64,000 nt of DNA, from assembly GCF_013414195.1 (NCBI RefSeq), contig NZ_JAATTV010000009.1, positions 1-64,000 of the forward strand. The letters run 5' to 3'. This stretch comes from Psychrobacter sp. BI730 (GTDB lineage: Bacteria; Pseudomonadota; Gammaproteobacteria; Pseudomonadales; Moraxellaceae). The position numbers and the translations under genes are program-made. Numbering within the stretch: position 1 is the first letter of the stretch; the number at the start of each line of letters is the position of its first letter. This document shows, piece by piece, positions 37,245 to 45,999 of the stretch. The notes under the pieces were generated by a model that made no database searches, was not told the DNA's origin, and was given only the letters and a program-made list of their open reading frames with translations.

Positions 37245-37730
37245 TCATCACTGAAAGCCTACCTAAACTACTCTTATATTTTTAAAAACCTAACCATTAA
37301 TAGGCTTATCTACTGTTAATGTCAGATTGAAAATCACCTCGATTATTCAAATGTCATTATTATTTCTTAAAACATTGAGACACTTTATTTGTCTAAATTT
37401 ATCAACTCAAAAAACCTACTACAAATGGCTCATTAAATCACTTAGAAAAGTTAGCATATTGATTTATCTAAGGTTATTTAATAATAAAAATCTGATTTTA
37501 CAACTTAGTTTGTCAATCTGATGCGCCAAAAAGTTATTATATGTTATAGTAAGCAACTATTATTTTTTGTATCTATTGCAAGTGGTTCCTTATTGAAAGT
37601 GATAATTGCTAAGCTGCTGTCTTCACAGTGGGCTAAATAATTCTGCAAAATCAGTAACCGCTTAAGCGCCTAAATCAATGCATATGTAGGCAAAACAATT
37701 TGCTGTTATTCGATAAAAAGTGATTTTACT

Positions 37731-38537
37731 ATGATAAATACGGCTACTTTAATGACTCGCTGCTTATCTCCCCTTTTACTAAGTGCCATTGCTCTTTCGA
37801 CCTTTTCTGTCGCTGCCAATGCAGGCAACATGTATATCTACAAAGACAAAGGTGGACAAGTGCTGTTGACCAACGTCAATCCTAGTGGAAATTTTGATAA
37901 GTTCACGAAAAAAGTAAAAGTAACTTATTATAAAGACTCTAAGATGTATGACGGAAGCAGCGATAGCTATGGTAGCAGTGCCGCTAGCAACAGCGGAAGT
38001 CGCAACTCTTACGACAGCTACATTCGTGCGTCCGCTGAACGCAACGGTGTGGACCCTGCCCTAATGAAAGCGATGATGCATACTGAATCAGCTTTCAATC
38101 CAAATGCACGTTCACCAGTAGGCGCACAAGGTCTGATGCAGTTGATGCCAGCAACTGCGCGCCGCTTCAATGTGAGCAACCCTTGGAACCCTGCAGATAA
38201 TATCGAAGGATCAGCCAAATATATCGCGTGGCTCATGCGCCGCTTCAATAACAATGTCGAACATGCTGTCGCAGGCTACAATGCGGGCGAAGGCAATGTC
38301 GATAAATATGGTGGCATCCCTCCATTCAAAGAAACACGTAACTATGTTCAAAGAGTGATGAGCCGTTATCATAGCCTGTATAAAAACGATGCCGGACTGT
38401 TTGGTGCAAGTATCAGTGCTAACAATCAAACCAGTAGCACTAGTACAAGTAGTGGCTTACAAAATGTCAGTTACGGCACCAGCAGCAATGTGAATAGTGC
38501 CAGCTATGCCAACTCAGCCTATGCTGCTTTACGCTAA
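37731..38537 (+). CDS. Exported lytic transglycosylase (SLT domain)
   Basis: The 268-residue protein has a signal peptide (cleavage near ANA, residue 31), a short DUF4124-type domain (MYIYKDKGGQVLLTNV, about 34-49), a Ser/Gly-rich linker, and a soluble lytic transglycosylase domain (about 95-215). The catalytic Glu119 is in MHTESAFNP, followed by SPVGAQGLMQLMPATA and AVAGYNAGEGNV. It should cleave peptidoglycan glycan strands in the periplasm. The Ser/Thr-rich C-terminal 45 residues are low complexity. It follows lrgAB at 486 bases, so functional linkage is only suggestive. Confidence 0.93.
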   Translation: MINTATLMTRCLSPLLLSAIALSTFSVAANAGNMYIYKDKGGQVLLTNVNPSGNFDKFTKKVKVTYYKDSKMYDGSSDSYGSSAASNSGSRNSYDSYIRASAERNGVDPALMKAMMHTESAFNPNARSPVGAQGLMQLMPATARRFNVSNPWNPADNIEGSAKYIAWLMRRFNNNVEHAVAGYNAGEGNVDKYGGIPPFKETRNYVQRVMSRYHSLYKNDAGLFGASISANNQTSSTSTSSGLQNVSYGTSSNVNSASYANSAYAALR

Positions 38538-38561
38538 GCCAATTATCTAAAAGTCAGGCAT

Positions 38562-38595
38562 AAAAAAGCCCATTAATTCGTTAATGGGCTTTTTT
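38562..38595. terminator. Bidirectional terminator with TTCG loop
   Basis: A 15-bp perfect stem (38562-38576 with 38581-38595) is capped by a TTCG tetraloop, an especially stable loop. It lies between the transglycosylase gene and tsf, which are convergent. Confidence 0.95.
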
Positions 38596-38693
38596 ATGTT
38601 TGGATGCTTTATATCTTGATGCATTAAGAGTAATAAAGCCAAACTGTGAGCCACAATTAAGGACTCACAGCCTGATCCAACACTATTTGGTAC

Positions 38694-39575
38694 TTACTTG
38701 TTAGCAGCCTGAGTTGCAGCAACTTCAGCAGCGAAGTCTTCTTGCTTCTTCTCGATGCCTTCACCAACTTCTAGACGTTTGAAGCCAAGTACTTTTACGT
38801 TTTCAGCTTTTAGGACTTCGCCAACTTTCTTGTCGTTGTCCATAACGTATGGCTGACGTAGTAAAGTTACTTCGTCTAGGTACTTACGTAGGCCACCTTC
38901 GATCATTTTTTCAACGATGTTGTCAGGCTTGCCAGACTCACGAGCTTTTGCTTCGATGATGTCTTTTTCGCGTGCCAATACGTCAGCAGCAACATCTTCG
39001 TCATCTACAGCAACAGGGTTGAATGCAGCGATATGCATAGCAAGGTTTTTACCAGTGTCAGCGTCACCACCTTCAAAAGATACAACTACACCGATACGTA
39101 GACCATGACGGTATGCAGCGATGTTAGCACCTTCAAGGGTTTCAACACGGCGAATCTGGATGTTTTCACCGATTTTTTGTACTAGAGATACACGTGCTTC
39201 TTCAACAGTCTGACCTTCGCCATAAGACAATTCAGAGATAGCAGCAACGTCAGTTACGTTGTTTTCTAGTGCAAGGTTAGCAACTTTTTCTGCAAATGCA
39301 GTGAAGCTGTCATCTTTTGCAACGAAATCAGTCTGGCAGTTAACTTCTAACAAGAATGCTTTGTTCTCGCCTTGAGCGATGATGATAGCGCCGTCAGCTG
39401 CGATGTTACCCGCTTTTTTAGCTGCTTTAGCTTGACCAGATTTACGTAGGTTATCAATGGCAACTTCAACATCACCGTTTGATTCTTCTAACGCTTTTTT
39501 ACATTCCATCATGCCAAGACCAGTACGGTCACGCAATTCTTTTACCATTTTGGCAGATACTTTTACTTCTGTCAT
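38694..39575 (-). CDS. tsf: Elongation factor Ts
   Basis: EF-Ts exchanges GDP for GTP on EF-Tu. The 293-residue protein has the N-terminal [22 protein letters not shown] (helix-forming signature), the [13 protein letters not shown] segment and the [15 protein letters not shown] region. The ATG at 39575 is preceded by GGTGA at 6 bases, so it is preferred to a GTG three codons upstream. It follows rpsB at 375 bases, the usual order, but the gap is longer than in E. coli and contains a hairpin. Confidence 0.96.
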   Translation of the reverse strand: MTEVKVSAKMVKELRDRTGLGMMECKKALEESNGDVEVAIDNLRKSGQAKAAKKAGNIAADGAIIIAQGENKAFLLEVNCQTDFVAKDDSFTAFAEKVANLALENNVTDVAAISELSYGEGQTVEEARVSLVQKIGENIQIRRVETLEGANIAAYRHGLRIGVVVSFEGGDADTGKNLAMHIAAFNPVAVDDEDVAADVLAREKDIIEAKARESGKPDNIVEKMIEGGLRKYLDEVTLLRQPYVMDNDKKVGEVLKAENVKVLGFKRLEVGEGIEKKQEDFAAEVAATQAANK

Positions 39576-39825
39576 AAGAGTCACCTTAGTATAGTTATGT
39601 ATAGGAGTGCTGTATTTCTAAATGCTGTATTTCTATTCGATATCTTAGTATTACTTAAAATCTAGCAGACAGCTCGTCTTGAACGATTACTAATATAGCC
39701 ATAAATGATGTCAAACAAATAACATCTCTATAATATAGCGATATGACCAGTAGGAACGATAATACTCGCTTAATAGCTGCTCGCTTATATGCATGGCATT
39801 ATTAATAAGGCTTTATTCAATAACA

Positions 39826-39855
39826 AGGCATGACGAGTAAAACTACATCATGCCT
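39826..39855 (-). terminator. Hairpin in the rpsB-tsf spacer, possible attenuator
   Basis: AGGCATGA (39826-39833) and TCATGCCT (39848-39855) pair around a 14-base loop, followed on the minus strand by TTGTTATTG. The weak tail fits partial termination between rpsB and tsf. A 13-base direct repeat (39608-39620 and 39623-39635) also lies in this 375-base spacer. Confidence 0.4.
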
Positions 39856-39950
39856 ATTATGAGCTTATACGCTGTTCAAAACATTATATGGATGCTGATA
39901 GATACACTATCAAGACATCCTTACAAAGTTAAACTTTTTAAGTCAGCTAC

Positions 39951-40742
39951 TTATTCTGCTGGAGTTGCAGCAGCTTCTTCTGCAGCTGGCGCTTCTTCAG
40001 TTGCAGCAGGTGCTTGCTCAGCTTTACCACCAGCTTGAGTTTGTGCGTATTCTTTACCAGCGATGATAGCATCAGCCATAGAAGTTACGTACAAAGTCAC
40101 AGCACGGATAGCATCATCGTTAGCTGGGATGATGTAATCAACGTTGTCTGGGCTAGAGTTAGTATCAACGATACCGATAACTGGGATACCCAAGTTCTTG
40201 GCTTCTTTAATAGCGATAGCTTCGTGATCTACGTCTACTACGAAGATAGCGTCAGGTAGGCCGCCCATGTCTTTGATACCACCTAGTGAACGCTCAAGTT
40301 TTTCCATATCGCGAGTACGCTCTAGCGCTTCACGCTTAGTTAGCTTAGCGAAAGTACCGTCTTCTGCTTGCTTTTCTAGCTCTTTTAGACGGTTGATTGA
40401 CTGGCGTAGAGTTTTCCAGTTAGTCAACATACCACCTAACCAGCGATGGTCAACGTATGGCATGCCAGCGCGAGCTGCTTGCTCACGTACGATACCGCTT
40501 GCAGCGCGTTTAGTACCAACAAATAATACTTTGTTTTTCTTAGCAGCTAGGCCGTTTACGTAAGTCAACGCTTCGTTGAACGCTTTTACGGTGTGCTCTA
40601 AGTTGATGATATGGATTTTGTTACGTGCGCCAAAGATGTATGGACCCATTTTTGGGTTCCAAAAACGTGTTTGGTGACCAAAGTGAGCGCCTGCTTGTAG
40701 TAAGTCGCGCATTTCGATTTTGGTTGGATTCTTTGTAGCCAT
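39951..40742 (-). CDS. rpsB: 30S ribosomal protein S2
   Basis: The 263-residue protein has the S2 signatures [19 protein letters not shown] near the start, the [16 protein letters not shown] segment and [19 protein letters not shown]. The C-terminal 30 residues are an Ala/Glu-rich tail (repeated AAEEAP-like units) that is longer and more repetitive than in E. coli. AGGAT precedes the ATG at 9 bases. It is the first gene of the rpsB-tsf unit, and a folded leader lies just upstream. Confidence 0.96.
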   Translation of the reverse strand: MATKNPTKIEMRDLLQAGAHFGHQTRFWNPKMGPYIFGARNKIHIINLEHTVKAFNEALTYVNGLAAKKNKVLFVGTKRAASGIVREQAARAGMPYVDHRWLGGMLTNWKTLRQSINRLKELEKQAEDGTFAKLTKREALERTRDMEKLERSLGGIKDMGGLPDAIFVVDVDHEAIAIKEAKNLGIPVIGIVDTNSSPDNVDYIIPANDDAIRAVTLYVTSMADAIIAGKEYAQTQAGGKAEQAPAATEEAPAAEEAAATPAE

Positions 40743-40797
40743 GAGAATATATCCTATTGGTTGGGTTATGCCTCCACATCACAAAAACAGCCTATTT

Positions 40798-40868
40798 AGC
40801 GACACGCATCTGCTACCGGTTAGTTTTCATTAGTAAAGCACTAACAGATCACAAATTAATCAAGTCGC
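40798..40868 (-). promoter_or_regulatory. Structured rpsB leader, probable S2 autoregulatory site
   Basis: Nested pairings are visible: GCGAC/GTCGC (40799-40803 with 40864-40868), ATCT/AGAT (40808-40811 with 40846-40849) and GTTAGT/ACTAAC (40819-40824 with 40840-40845), with a 7-base one-sided bulge. The element ends 55 bases before the rpsB start. In gammaproteobacteria S2 represses its own operon through the rpsB leader, so this is the natural candidate. A possible -10 (ATTTTA forward, 40987-40992) would give a leader of about 240 bases. A plus-strand reading frame here (40757-40969) is not credible. Confidence 0.5.
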
Positions 40869-41073
40869 CAAACACCCAGCAATTTTTTGCCATGATGTGT
40901 GTGTCATTGGTTGGTTTAAAAAAAGAAGCTATCGCTAGATTGAAGCAGATGCCCAAATCTAAACTATAAAAAAATAGCTGCGCTGTATTTTATCACATAA
41001 CGTCTTGGAATCTCCAGCAGTTTGTTCGTAGCGTATCAATAAGATAAAAACAAAATATGGCGATAACAAAACA

Positions 41074-41103
41074 AAAAAAGCGACACATTTGCATCGCTTT
41101 TTT
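41074..41103 (-). terminator. Terminator of the CheX/kinase operon
   Basis: AAAAAAGCGA (41074-41083) pairs with TCGCTTTTTT (41094-41103). It lies about 90 bases after the last CheX stop, ahead of the rpsB promoter region. Confidence 0.85.
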
Positions 41104-41194
41104 ATGATTATCTTTTTAATAGCTATTTTTCAAGCAAGGTCAACACTGTCACTCTTTTATAGTTATCACTCGTTTATAGAGGACTGACTATAAC

Positions 41195-41644
41195 TTATGC
41201 AATGCAAATACCAATGACCGCCTTGTAACCACGCCACGTAAATGGTGTGATATAGCTTTGACGATCTTTAGGCAGATAAGACACGCTTGGCGCACTCTCA
41301 ACAATGTGCGGCGGCGAGATAATAAACTCTGAACCAAACTCTGTCCGAGCGTTACCTGAGATTGTATTGGCCATTTCACCCAACAAATCTTTCATCATCG
41401 TGATTGAAGAGTCAGGCTCGCCCATCACTTTGATGACTTCTCGCAACATCACGCTTGGTGCACTGACATAGACGCAGCCTTCTAAAGGGCCCGATATCTT
41501 AATGACACCGCTATAATCAAAGCCAATCGCGCTTTTGTTGTTGTTCAAGTAAGGGGTATCAATTGACACTTCCGAGCCATCGATTTGCGCAAAAAATGCA
41601 TTGATCGAGCTTAGAAATACACCCAGTTTTTCTACTTTAACCAT
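41195..41644 (-). CDS. CheX-type phosphatase, second copy
   Basis: The 149-residue protein is a CheX/CheC-family protein, which dephosphorylates CheY-type receivers. The catalytic pair Glu90-x-x-Asn93 lies in LLGEMANTISGNARTEFG, matching the ExxN motif of Thermotoga CheX. It resembles the copy just upstream along its whole length, with the same DTPYL opening and GNAR-EFGSEF core, so the two probably arose by duplication. It is last in the five-gene operon, 35 bases after its paralogue. No CheD gene is nearby. Confidence 0.88.
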   Translation of the reverse strand: MVKVEKLGVFLSSINAFFAQIDGSEVSIDTPYLNNNKSAIGFDYSGVIKISGPLEGCVYVSAPSVMLREVIKVMGEPDSSITMMKDLLGEMANTISGNARTEFGSEFIISPPHIVESAPSVSYLPKDRQSYITPFTWRGYKAVIGICIA

Positions 41645-41679
41645 AATATATTAATATCCATCTGTATTACGTGGCAGCA

Positions 41680-42129
41680 TTAGTCTTGCAAACAAACCAC
41701 AATCTCGCCTACTTGAGAATGCCAAGTGATGGGGATGATAAAAGAACGCTCATCGTTCGGCAATACAATACTTTGCGGCGCACCTTTGAACACAAATGGT
41801 ACAGAGATATGAAACTCTGAGCCAAACTCTTTGCGTGCATTGCCTGCGATGGTATTGGCCACTTCCCCAGCCAGATCTACATAGTTCTCTTCACTTTTAT
41901 CGGTTTCGCCCATGCTGTCTAAGATTGAAGACAGTAAGTCACGCGTCGCCGAAAAATATACCACGCCTTTTTGGCCACCAGATATACCAATCACGCCCGT
42001 ATAATCGTGGACTTTTGGCTGTTTGTTTTCTAGTAAGTAAGGGGTATCGGCAATAAGCTCTTCTCCACCAAACTGGTCAAAATAATTACTAATAATACTT
42101 AAAAAAATCTGTAGCTTTTGCTCTTTCAT
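41680..42129 (-). CDS. CheX-type phosphatase, first copy
   Basis: The 149-residue CheX-family protein has Glu89-x-x-Asn92 in LAGEVANTIAGNARKEFG. The N-terminal helix and the DTPYLLENKQPKVHDYTGVIGISG strand region fit the family. It starts 30 bases after the receiver gene and is probably translated with it. The likely substrate is the phospho-receiver encoded next to it. Confidence 0.88.
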   Translation of the reverse strand: MKEQKLQIFLSIISNYFDQFGGEELIADTPYLLENKQPKVHDYTGVIGISGGQKGVVYFSATRDLLSSILDSMGETDKSEENYVDLAGEVANTIAGNARKEFGSEFHISVPFVFKGAPQSIVLPNDERSFIIPITWHSQVGEIVVCLQD

Positions 42130-42159
42130 AATGACATCTGCTTTGGTCGATGAATGGTG

Positions 42160-42522
42160 TTAGTCTTGCATCAGCTCATACAAAGACTCGACAAGCTCCT
42201 CTTCTGAGAAGGGCTTGCACAAAAAGCCGCTGGCACCCAATGATAATGCCTCAATGCCGGTGGCTTTATCCGATAACGCTGATACCACTAAAATGCGTAC
42301 TTCAGGATCAATCGCGATGATTTTTTCAATACATTCTAGCCCATCCATTTGTGGCATGGTTAAGTCCATGGTGATCACATCAGGACGATGGACATTGAAC
42401 TTTTCGATGGCTTGAACACCGCTGGTCGCTGTCGCAACCAACATGAACTTTCCTGAATCGTATGCGCGCTGAATACGGTTTCTAATAATATTTGAATCAT
42501 CAACAATCATTAACTTATGCAT
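42160..42522 (-). CDS. Stand-alone CheY-like response regulator
   Basis: The 120-residue protein is a single receiver domain with no output domain. The acidic pocket (Asp8, Asp9), phospho-acceptor Asp53 (ITMDLTMPQMDG), Ser81 and Lys103 (CKPF) are all present. It should accept phosphate from His434 of the kinase encoded upstream and lose it through the two CheX proteins. Its target must be a separate protein. It is not clearly a flagellar CheY, since no flagellar genes are visible. Confidence 0.93.
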   Translation of the reverse strand: MHKLMIVDDSNIIRNRIQRAYDSGKFMLVATATSGVQAIEKFNVHRPDVITMDLTMPQMDGLECIEKIIAIDPEVRILVVSALSDKATGIEALSLGASGFLCKPFSEEELVESLYELMQD

Positions 42523-42583
42523 AACTTATCTACTACCTTTAATGAAGTGCTTGTCGTCCCTGACAATATAATTACTATTTTGA

Positions 42584-44764
42584 TTAAGCTTTAGGTAAAG
42601 TAATGACAAACCGTGTCATCTGACCCAGCTCGCTATTTACGTTAAGCTTGCCATCATACTCTTTTACTTTTGCTTTGATGATATCAAGTCCAACACCGCG
42701 ACCACCATCTTCATCTGCGTGCTCTTTGGTAGAGAATCCAGAAGAGAACAGCTGTTTGAGCAAGTCGCCTTTACTAAGCTGATTTGCCTCTTCCGTACCG
42801 AAACGACCTTCTTTAATCAGCTTATTACGGATGCTGTCGTAGTTGATGCCTTGTCCGTCGTCTTGCACAACCAACATAAAGTTTGAACCGTTGTCCTGCA
42901 CTTCCAAATCTATGGTCCCAATGTCAGTTTTGCCAGTAGTATGACGCACACTTGGCGACTCGATACCATGGACTACCGCATTACGCAGCAACTGAATACT
43001 GATTTCTTTGATTGGCTTTGCAAGATGCACTGGAATACTGGTTTGGGTTAGCGTCGTACTTTTTAGCTGTACTTGCTTGCCTTGTCTGGCAGCAATCTCT
43101 TTTGTGAATTCATTGTAAAAAGACAATAAATCGTCATCTGCTTCATTGTCTAAGTCGATATCTAACCCACCATCAAAGTCAGCATTGCTAGCTGTATGGT
43201 CTGCTACTGGATTTTGAGTAGTGACTGGTGCTTGTACAGTTGACGACTTCGCTGCTGTGGGTGCTGAGCGGTTGATACGCTCACCCAACGTCGCAATCGT
43301 GTTCGATAAGCTAAGCAAATCATCCAAATGTACTGCCAATGGTAAGAAGTCATTGCCAGACAACTGACCTTGGTTTTGCAATGCATGTAACTTGTCTTCA
43401 GCATCAGAAGCAATCTTCGTAAAGCTGTGTAGTTTTAGTGCTGACGCCTCGCCTTTTAAGCTGTGCATTTCACGATAAATAGCTTTTAATTTGCCTTCAA
43501 GCTCATATTGTGAGCTACCAGGATTTTTCAAGATATTATTCATTTTCTCGATATGCGCTTGAGTATTACCAATAAACTCATTAATAATCTTTGGATTCAC
43601 ATTTAAGATAGTCGTTAACATCTCAATCTGCATATCGTTTTGCGAACGCTCTTTTTCTAGGCGCTGTTCTAAGTAGACTGCATCTGATACATCGTTAACG
43701 TTGACCAAGATACGAGCAATGTCTTTATTGTCATAAACACGTGAGAATTTAAAATCTAAGAAGCGATTATCAAGACTCTTGTCTTCAGATAGGTTATGTA
43801 GCATGACCTTGTGTAATGGGTTAAGTGAATCTACCAGTTTTTCTTTAACGCGAGGGTTATAGAGCTGCTCAATAAATTGCTGGGTGGTCTTAAGGTCTTT
43901 ATCAGAGATACGACCACGCAAGACATTGGTAAAGTTTTCCCCTGCCAAGCGATCAGAGCCGATGATATTGTTCAGCGCACGAGAATGCTGTTGACCAATA
44001 TTCAAGTCTTTATCAAGTAGGAAAAGACCCGTATTTACCGTTTCCATAATCTCTTGCGTTTCTTGGCGAGCGGCAAGTGCTTCAGCATCCGTCTCACGTA
44101 AACGACGTACAAAGAAGAATACGAAGATTAGGAAGTAGGTAAAGATAGCGGCAACACCAAGTACCTGAATAAGACGAATGGTCGTTGCTTGACGTTCTGC
44201 ACTATTAAATACGTCTTTGGTTAGATTATCCAAAGAATCGTTAATAAACAAACTTGATGTCTTAGCCTGCTCAACTGCTTGAGTCAATTCATCAGCAGAA
44301 GGCACCATGACGTTGTCAGCATCTTTTAAGTATGCTTGAATTTTGGGCTCTAGTGTTTTCCACTGCTCGTTGGCCGCAGCAATATTGGTTTGTGCTTGAC
44401 CATCAATTTTTGGCAAGTCATAGCTATTACCTTCTGCATCTGTAATTGTACTGCCTTGCTCAATGGCAGTGATAGAGCTGGTGATTAGCGCAGTGTTTTG
44501 CTCTAAACGGCTTAGCACTCGCTGTATGTGTGGAGAGTTAGTATCCTCACCATAACTGCTGTCCAAGTCGAAAAGATCTTTAATTACCGCCTGTGCACTG
44601 TTTGCCACTTGGTTAGTTTGGTCAATTAAAGCCGTGTTTCTTTCTAATAAGTTTGAGGTATAAAACGTGAACGCTAGCAAAGCACCGATTAGAGATAAGA
44701 ATAGTGCAATTGAAATAATCAGACCTTGATAGCGCTTATTGTCGACATTAGGTACGGTTGCCAT
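42584..44764 (-). CDS. Membrane sensor kinase with HPt and CheA-type ATPase domains
   Basis: The 726-residue protein has TM1 (about 14-35), a mostly helical extracytoplasmic region (about 40-195), TM2 (about 198-219), a PAS-like region (about 235-365), a helical HPt domain with phospho-acceptor His434 (EMHSLKGEAS), an acidic linker (about 500-550) and a CheA-like HATPase (about 555-726) with Asn595 (LLRNAVVHG), DDGQGI (635-640) and GGRGVGLDI (687-695). It ends directly after the ATPase, so there is no CheW-like P5 domain and no receiver. It differs from standard CheA in being its own receptor. The start lies 12 bases after the binding-protein stop, so the genes are coupled. Confidence 0.9.
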   Translation of the reverse strand: MATVPNVDNKRYQGLIISIALFLSLIGALLAFTFYTSNLLERNTALIDQTNQVANSAQAVIKDLFDLDSSYGEDTNSPHIQRVLSRLEQNTALITSSITAIEQGSTITDAEGNSYDLPKIDGQAQTNIAAANEQWKTLEPKIQAYLKDADNVMVPSADELTQAVEQAKTSSLFINDSLDNLTKDVFNSAERQATTIRLIQVLGVAAIFTYFLIFVFFFVRRLRETDAEALAARQETQEIMETVNTGLFLLDKDLNIGQQHSRALNNIIGSDRLAGENFTNVLRGRISDKDLKTTQQFIEQLYNPRVKEKLVDSLNPLHKVMLHNLSEDKSLDNRFLDFKFSRVYDNKDIARILVNVNDVSDAVYLEQRLEKERSQNDMQIEMLTTILNVNPKIINEFIGNTQAHIEKMNNILKNPGSSQYELEGKLKAIYREMHSLKGEASALKLHSFTKIASDAEDKLHALQNQGQLSGNDFLPLAVHLDDLLSLSNTIATLGERINRSAPTAAKSSTVQAPVTTQNPVADHTASNADFDGGLDIDLDNEADDDLLSFYNEFTKEIAARQGKQVQLKSTTLTQTSIPVHLAKPIKEISIQLLRNAVVHGIESPSVRHTTGKTDIGTIDLEVQDNGSNFMLVVQDDGQGINYDSIRNKLIKEGRFGTEEANQLSKGDLLKQLFSSGFSTKEHADEDGGRGVGLDIIKAKVKEYDGKLNVNSELGQMTRFVITLPKA

Positions 44765-44776
44765 CTTCAGAATTCC

Positions 44777-45646
44777 TTAGTTCACTTGCTTAGTATTAGT
44801 ATCAGAATCACTTTCTTCAGCAGTCTCTGCTGCGCCCAACCAACGATTCTCAATCTCTTTAAACGTTCCTTTTTGTTTAAGCTTTGCAATACCTTCATTA
44901 ACCGTTTTGATAAGCTGAGTATTTTCTTTTGCCATGAGCACCACTTGCTGGGCTGAAGGTGCATCTGCAGCTTCATAGGGTACAATTTTCACTTTATGCT
45001 CAGGATAGCCTTTGACGATATATTGCAAGACTGGCATATCGTACAAGAAGACATCCGTATTACCTTGAACCAAATCCTGATACGCCAAAAATGCTGTAGG
45101 TCTCGAAATTAGCTCCACTGAACTACCTATCTCTTTTAGCGTGTCTTCTTCTTTAGAGCCTTCTAACGTACCTGCTTTTAGACCTTTTATATCGTTTAAG
45201 CCTTTTATATCGAATTTACCCTCCAAATACATGATAGTAGCTGGGTTGAAAAAGTATGGTGTTGATAGACCATATCTCACTGCACGATCGTCTTTGTAAG
45301 AAATACCAGAAATCGCTAGATCACGCTTTCCTGATTCGACGCTATCGAACATATCTTGCCAAGTTTCCTTATAAAACTCGACTTTGAATCCCTGCTCTTC
45401 ACCAATAGCACGAATTGAATCAACATCAGTGCCTTGCATATTGCCATAGTCATCTTGGAACGAAAAAGGCGGCAAATCACCAGTCATGGCAACTTTCAAT
45501 GTTGGCGCTGTATCAGGTAGCTTACTCACAAAGCTATCTGTGTTTTCCTTTACTGGTGCGTTTGCACTTTCTTGAGTAGCAGAATTACCACAGCCAAATA
45601 GGCCAACACTCAACAAAATTGGTAACGCTCGATATAACTGCTTCAT
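44777..45646 (-). CDS. Solute-binding lipoprotein, amino-acid type
   Basis: The 289-residue protein starts with a lipoprotein signal (lipobox LFGC, Cys19) and continues as a family 3 extracellular solute-binding domain. The pattern LKVAMTGDLPPFSFQDDYGNMQGTDVD opens it, and DLAISGISYKDDRAVRYGLSTPY is the usual ligand-Arg/hinge segment, so the ligand is probably an amino acid or similar acid. The C-terminus is an acidic tail. No ABC permease or ATPase gene accompanies it. Instead it starts a two-component operon, so I infer that it serves as a ligand sensor for the kinase rather than for transport. Confidence 0.88.
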   Translation of the reverse strand: MKQLYRALPILLSVGLFGCGNSATQESANAPVKENTDSFVSKLPDTAPTLKVAMTGDLPPFSFQDDYGNMQGTDVDSIRAIGEEQGFKVEFYKETWQDMFDSVESGKRDLAISGISYKDDRAVRYGLSTPYFFNPATIMYLEGKFDIKGLNDIKGLKAGTLEGSKEEDTLKEIGSSVELISRPTAFLAYQDLVQGNTDVFLYDMPVLQYIVKGYPEHKVKIVPYEAADAPSAQQVVLMAKENTQLIKTVNEGIAKLKQKGTFKEIENRWLGAAETAEESDSDTNTKQVN

Positions 45647-45749
45647 AATCTATCCTTGAAACCTAACGTTGTTTTACATTTTAATTAATTGACAATCTAG
45701 CAAGGTTAAGCAATGTCTATACATATTTACTTACAGAAAGTTACATTAG

Positions 45750-45778
45750 ATAATACTTACCTAATTTTGCGATTGCAA
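45750..45778 (-). promoter_or_regulatory. Promoter of the solute-binding/kinase/CheX operon
   Basis: On the minus strand TTGCAA (45773-45778), a 17-base spacer and TATTAT (45750-45755) give a good sigma-70 match. Transcription would start near 45743, about 97 bases before the lipoprotein gene. Confidence 0.6.
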
Positions 45779-45927
45779 TAATTATGTTTGGTCATTATTT
45801 AGAGTTAGTTATATATATAAAATACAGCATATAATTCGGAACAACTTATGTTTGCTAAAGTCTGATAACCGTTGCTACTTAAAGTCTCTATAAGACTTGA
45901 TCCTTAACTGAATAATTATTCAACACA

Positions 45928-45968
45928 AAAAAAGCACTCATACGCTGTGAACGTATGAGTGCTTTTTT
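45928..45968 (-). terminator. Terminator of the Bcr/CflA transporter gene
   Basis: A 17-bp perfect stem (45928-45944 with 45952-45968) with loop CTGTGAA and A/T runs on both sides. It lies 32 bases after the transporter stop and also insulates the operon downstream. Confidence 0.95.
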
Positions 45969-45999
45969 AAAATACAGTTAACTTAAAATAGAGATGCTT

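Noticed and set aside
37327..37521. 64-codon plus-strand frame after lrgB
   Set aside because: It is in a very AT-rich spacer, has Leu/Ile/Lys-rich content expected by chance, and no SD.
40757..40969. 70-codon plus-strand frame upstream of rpsB
   Set aside because: It overlaps the folded rpsB leader on the opposite strand, which explains the sequence better.
41195..45646. Classical chemotaxis operon
   Set aside because: No MCP, CheW, CheR, CheB or flagellar gene is present, and the kinase lacks the CheW-binding domain.
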